From positions 43,387 through 101,685 of the forward strand of contig NZ_NNBK01000009.1 of assembly GCF_002803075.1 (NCBI RefSeq): a DNA stretch of 58,299 bases, given 5' to 3'. A program made the translations under genes and the position numbers. The notes beneath the pieces are model-generated. The model was given only the letters and a program-made list of their open reading frames with translations. It was not told the DNA's origin and ran no database searches. This DNA is from Streptomyces sp. CB01373 (lineage in GTDB: Bacteria > Actinomycetota > Actinomycetes > Streptomycetales > Streptomycetaceae). Positions 55,397-58,299 of this stretch are shown here, in pieces; the stretch's first letter is position 1; each line of letters opens with the position of its first letter.

Positions 55397-56766
55397 CCGC
55401 CCCCGCCCAGGACCCCGCGGTCGGCTCCGCCGGCCTCCGGACACCCTTCGACCCCGGGGCGGCGGCCGCCCGCGCGACGGACGCGATCCTCCGCGACACG
55501 CTGCACGGCACGGACCGCGGGGTCGTCGTCGACTCCCCGCCCGGCGCGGGGAAGTCGACCCTGGTCGTGCGCGCGGCGCTGGAGCTGGCCGCCGCCGGAC
55601 GGCCGCTGATGGTGGTCGCGCAGACCAACGCCCAGGTCGACGATCTGGTGCTGCGGCTGGCGGAGAAGAACCCCGAACTGCCCGTGGGCCGGCTGCACAG
55701 CAGCGACACCGACCCGTACGACAAGGCGCTCGACGGTCTGAACGTACGGAAGTCGGCGAAGGCCGCCGACCTCGCGGGACTCGACGTGGTCCTGTCGACC
55801 GCCGCGAAGTGGGCGCATGTGAAGGTCGACGAGCCGTGGCGGCACGCGATCGTCGACGAGGCGTACCAGATGCGCTCGGACGCCCTGCTCGCGGTGGCCG
55901 GGCTGTTCGAGCGGGCGCTGTTCGTGGGCGATCCGGGTCAGCTCGACCCGTTCGCGATCGTCGGCAGCGAGCAGTGGGCGGGTCTGTCCTACGACCCGTC
56001 GGCGTCCGCGGTGACGACGCTGCTGGCCCACAATCCGCGGCTGCCCCAGCACCGGCTGCCGGTGTCCTGGCGGCTTCCGGCGTCGGCGGCGCCGCTGGTC
56101 TCCGACGCGTTCTACCCGTACACGCCGTTCCGCAGCGGCACGTCGGCCGGGGACCGGCGGCTGACGTTCGCGGTGCCCTCGGACGGCTCCGGTCCCGACC
56201 GGGTGCTCGACGAGGCCGCCGAGTCCGGCTGGGGCCTGCTGGAGCTGCCCGCGCGGCACACTCCGCGCACCGATCCGGAGGCGGTGCGGGCGGTGGCGGC
56301 GGTGGTACGGCGGCTGCTGGAGCGGGGCGGGGCGGCCGTCTCGGAGCGGTCGCCGGACCCTGCGCCGCTGACCGCGGACCGGATCGCCGTCGGCACGGCG
56401 CACCGCGACCAGGCGGCCGCCGTGCGGGCGGCGCTGGCGGAACTGGGCGTGACGGATGTCATCGTGGACACGGCGAACCGCCTCCAGGGCCGTGAGTTCG
56501 ACGTGACCGTCGTCCTGCACCCGTTGTCCGGGCGTCCGGACGCCACTGCCTTCCACCTGGAGACCGGCCGCCTGTGCGTCCTCGCCTCCCGCCACCGGCA
56601 CGCCTGCGTCGTGGTCTGCCGCGCCGGCGTGACCGACCTCCTGGACGACCACCCGTCCACGGAACCGGTCCAACTGGGAGTGACGGTGAAGTTCCCGGAC
56701 GGCTGGGAGGCGAACCACGCCGTGATGGCCCACCTGCGGGAACACCGGGTGCCCTGGCGACCCTGA
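55393..56766 (+). CDS. SF1 (Dna2/UPF1-like) helicase motor (operon gene C)
   Basis: The 457-residue ATPase has a complete SF1 motif set: Walker A PPGAGKST (49-56), motif Ia QTNAQVDDL, Walker B AIVDEAYQM (152-160), motif III GDPGQLDPF (179-187), motif IV SWRLP (225-229), motif V ANRLQGREFDVTVVLHP (361-377) and motif VI LASRHRHA (397-404). It is short for an SF1 helicase and lacks the barrel insertion, which may be provided by gene B. GTG 55393 follows GGAGGA and overlaps the gene B stop by 4 bp. The last 66 bp plus 8 bp beyond the stop are duplicated downstream. Confidence 0.88.
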   Translation: MTAPAQDPAVGSAGLRTPFDPGAAAARATDAILRDTLHGTDRGVVVDSPPGAGKSTLVVRAALELAAAGRPLMVVAQTNAQVDDLVLRLAEKNPELPVGRLHSSDTDPYDKALDGLNVRKSAKAADLAGLDVVLSTAAKWAHVKVDEPWRHAIVDEAYQMRSDALLAVAGLFERALFVGDPGQLDPFAIVGSEQWAGLSYDPSASAVTTLLAHNPRLPQHRLPVSWRLPASAAPLVSDAFYPYTPFRSGTSAGDRRLTFAVPSDGSGPDRVLDEAAESGWGLLELPARHTPRTDPEAVRAVAAVVRRLLERGGAAVSERSPDPAPLTADRIAVGTAHRDQAAAVRAALAELGVTDVIVDTANRLQGREFDVTVVLHPLSGRPDATAFHLETGRLCVLASRHRHACVVVCRAGVTDLLDDHPSTEPVQLGVTVKFPDGWEANHAVMAHLREHRVPWRP

Positions 56767-56771
56767 CCGGC
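56698..56771 (+). repeat. 74-bp direct repeat, copy 1 (3' end of the helicase gene)
   Basis: This copy covers the last 22 codons and stop of the helicase and 5 bp beyond. It is identical over 74 bp to 56834-56907. Confidence 0.95.
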
Positions 56772-56833
56772 ACCCGGCCTCCCGCCGGACGGAGTCCGGC
56801 ACGCCGCCGGAGGCGGCCGTCGAACACAGCCCC

Positions 56834-56907
56834 GACGGCTGGGAGGCGAACCACGCCGTGATGGCCCACCTGCGGGAACACCGGGTGCCCTGGCGACCCT
56901 GACCGGC
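56834..56907 (+). repeat. 74-bp direct repeat, copy 2 (untranslated)
   Basis: This is an exact second copy, 136 bp downstream of the first, with a 62-bp spacer that holds a small perfect hairpin (GCCGGAC-N3-GTCCGGC). It has no start codon or ribosome site of its own. Confidence 0.95.
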
Positions 56908-57053
56908 GCCCCCGGTGCGGGATCCCAGGTGGTCCTGAGAAGTTGTGAGTGGGGTGGGGTCGGGGCCTTGCGTTCGCGGGACACAATGGAGGGTGGCCCT
57001 TTCGCAGGGCGGTGTCATCCGGACCCTTCCGAACCGTACGAGGAGGTCGAGAC

Positions 57054-57428
57054 ATGGCGGAGCCAACGCCGCGTCGTGACGAACAGCGGCTACGCCCCGC
57101 GCCCCTGCTCTTCGAGCCCGCCGAGGCGGCCGCCGACCCCGAGCACTTCTTCGACCTGGAGTCGATCGACGACCCGCGGGCGCTGCTCTCGCGGGCGACG
57201 GAGCTGACGGTCGCGTTCCGCGCGGCGGCCGACCGGGCGGTGGAGTTCCAGGCGATCGCGGCGGCGCAGCTCGCCGACCCGCGGCGGTTCGACCGGCTGA
57301 CCCCGGCGGCCATCGCCGAGCGGGCCGACTGGACCGAGGACTACGCGAAGAAGATGGTGGAGTTCGGCCGGGACCTGCTGAGCGGAGCCGAGGGCGGCGT
57401 GCACGCCAACCCGGCCGACCCGGTCTGA
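57054..57428 (+). CDS. Small conserved acidic helical protein
   Basis: The 124-residue soluble protein reads LFEPAEAAADPEHFFDLESIDDPRALLSRATEL (about 18-50), followed by two predicted helices and a MVEFGRDLLSGAEGG end. No membrane segment, signal or known domain is seen. ATG 57054 has AGGAGG 7 bp upstream, a strong ribosome site. It lies 287 bp after the helicase gene and is probably transcribed separately. Function is unknown. Confidence 0.75.
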   Translation: MAEPTPRRDEQRLRPAPLLFEPAEAAADPEHFFDLESIDDPRALLSRATELTVAFRAAADRAVEFQAIAAAQLADPRRFDRLTPAAIAERADWTEDYAKKMVEFGRDLLSGAEGGVHANPADPV

Positions 57429-57574
57429 CCCCACACGCCTCCCGCGCCTCGCGTGCGCCGTCCCCCGTCTCTGGCATATGCCGGGCGGGCAAGATACCCC
57501 CACCCACCGTTCCATGTCCCGATTTCCCGCAACCCTGGGGAATCGCCCACTCACAGCGGGTAGATATATCCGCC

Positions 57575-58213
57575 ATGAGCCGCACAGGGAACCAACCCTT
57601 CGCCGACCACCTCGACCAACGGGCAGGCCACCGCTCCGACGCCTCGGGCGTCACCGCGGACGGCGCCGCCTGGCTGGCCTCGGCGGGCGCGTACCCCCGC
57701 AGCACGCTCGCCCTCTGGCAGGAGCGGCCGGACGCACCGCTCGTACTGGCCTGCGGCACCGTCTTCGACGTGGTGAACGTGCCCGCGATCTTCGGCCGCC
57801 GGATGCTGGACCGGCTGTGGGACGAGGGCCCGGGGTCGGGCCCGGTGGCCGTCCACCGGGGACGGATGCTGCTCTTCGCCGCGGCCGGCACCGCACACCG
57901 GCTGCCCTCGTTGCTGGAGTGGGAGGAGTGGGGCTGCCGCGGCCGGGACGACGGCCGCAAGGAGGGCATCCCGCCCCTGCTGTGCCACGGCAACGGCGAC
58001 GCGGTGACCCTCCCGGCCCTGTCCGGCGAGGCTCTGCCCATGCGGCCCGCCTCCCGCTGGCTCGTCGCCCCGGACACCCGCCACCCCTGGCTGCCGGGCC
58101 CGGAGATCGTGCTCTGGGCAGCCGTGCGGGCCGCCCGCGCGGCGGTGCGGATATCGATTTTTCCTCCCAGCGACCAGGATGCTAAGGTCTACGACGTCAG
58201 CAGGCGCCGCTAG
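57575..58213 (+). CDS. Conserved protein of the Streptomyces primase-polymerase-like N-domain type; 3' end overlaps tRNA-Lys
   Basis: The 212-residue soluble protein contains CGTVFDVVNVPAIFGRRMLDRLW (about 60-82), GPVAVHRGRMLLFAAAGTAHRLPSLLEWEEWG (about 89-120) and SRWLVAPDTRHPWLPGPE. The FDVVxVP...GPV...LF.A core is the same as in the protein at 48744-49139, so both belong to one family. Catalytic primase residues cannot be identified. The ATG has no clear ribosome site. The last 27 residues are encoded by AT-richer DNA, and the stop TAG is bases 8-10 of tRNA-Lys, so the C-terminus overlaps the tRNA promoter. Confidence 0.7.
   Translation: MSRTGNQPFADHLDQRAGHRSDASGVTADGAAWLASAGAYPRSTLALWQERPDAPLVLACGTVFDVVNVPAIFGRRMLDRLWDEGPGSGPVAVHRGRMLLFAAAGTAHRLPSLLEWEEWGCRGRDDGRKEGIPPLLCHGNGDAVTLPALSGEALPMRPASRWLVAPDTRHPWLPGPEIVLWAAVRAARAAVRISIFPPSDQDAKVYDVSRRR
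58183..58188 (+). promoter_or_regulatory. Putative -10 element of tRNA-Lys
   Basis: TAAGGT lies 15 bp before the tRNA 5' end, in AT-richer DNA within the end of the preceding reading frame. The -35 region is not well conserved. Confidence 0.45.
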
Positions 58214-58276
58214 CTCAGTTGGTTAGAGCAGCTGACTCTTAATCAGCGGGTCCGGGGTTCGAGTCCCTGGCGGCGC
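58204..58276 (+). tRNA. tRNA-Lys (anticodon CTT)
   Basis: Acceptor GCGCCGC (58204-58210) pairs with GCGGCGC (58270-58276), and the discriminator A is at 58277. The anticodon loop is CTCTTAA, closed by GCTGA/TCAGC. The T stem CGGGG/CCCTG has a TTCGAGT loop. CCA is not encoded. Confidence 0.97.
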
Positions 58277-58299
58277 ACGACGACGATGGCGAGACAAGA

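Noticed and set aside
52575..56766. The nuclease-helicase operon as a CRISPR-Cas remnant (Cas4-like nuclease)
   Set aside because: No repeat-spacer array, cas1 or cas2 is present in the window, and the partner is an SF1 helicase with a damage-type promoter.
56698..56907. The 74-bp duplication as attL/attR of an integrated element
   Set aside because: Only 62 bp lie between the copies, with no integrase or cargo. At most it is a scar, so it is reported as a duplication.
55009..58077. A 1022-residue minus-strand reading frame across the helicase and following genes
   Set aside because: It is antisense to genes with strong ribosome sites and motifs, and its composition is that of a shadow frame.

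Overview
The window is a gene-dense, high-GC stretch of a Streptomyces chromosome. This rests on the GC-saturated third codon positions, frequent GTG/TTG starts, an adpA gene with a TTA codon, and a complete desferrioxamine cluster with actinobacterial iron boxes. From memory, the gene order from agmatinase to tRNA-Lys follows the core chromosome of S. coelicolor around SCO2770 to SCO281x. There is no insertion sequence, prophage or CRISPR array. It reads as vertically inherited core genome rather than an island.

Left part (1-11.4 kb). A truncated ABC exporter and a secreted serine beta-lactamase-fold enzyme are followed by a catabolic block on the minus strand (Na+/solute symporter, agmatinase-family ureohydrolase, ThDP-dependent enzyme). 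A divergent PucR-type regulator carries an unusual 15-residue repeat. Next come a conserved metal-peptidase-like/phosphatase-annotated protein, TesB thioesterase, an acyl-CoA dehydrogenase and a TetR regulator. The TetR gene diverges from an acyl-CoA carboxylase / HMG-CoA lyase / acyl-CoA dehydrogenase operon (11.5-17.3 kb, leucine/isovalerate-type catabolism). Two GTTAA-N6-TTAAC-type operators lie between them.

Middle (17.4-34 kb). The ferric-siderophore lipoprotein desE, a siderophore-interacting protein and desABCD make, bind and recycle desferrioxamine, under two iron boxes. A GH20 hexosaminidase with a DasR-type site and a glmS copy link to amino-sugar metabolism. Then follow an acetate-transporter-family protein, a universal stress protein, the developmental regulator adpA (bldH), oligoribonuclease and tRNA-His.

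Right part (34-58.3 kb). It holds a large FG-GAP secreted protein, a Nudix hydrolase and an ankyrin protein. These are followed by the cellobiose system (CebR-type repressor, cebEFG, bglC) with two CebR boxes, one sitting on the bglC start codon. A two-component system, a spermidine-synthase-like protein and an HTH/TPR regulator come next. A three-gene overlapping operon follows: a Cas4/AddB-type Fe-S nuclease, an accessory protein with a helicase-barrel-like C-terminus, and an SF1 helicase. It looks like a Dna2 split into separate polypeptides. Its promoter matches the RecA-independent (PafBC-type) DNA-damage motif and the transcript is probably leaderless. This is the best candidate for an undescribed system in the window. 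The window ends with two small conserved proteins and tRNA-Lys.
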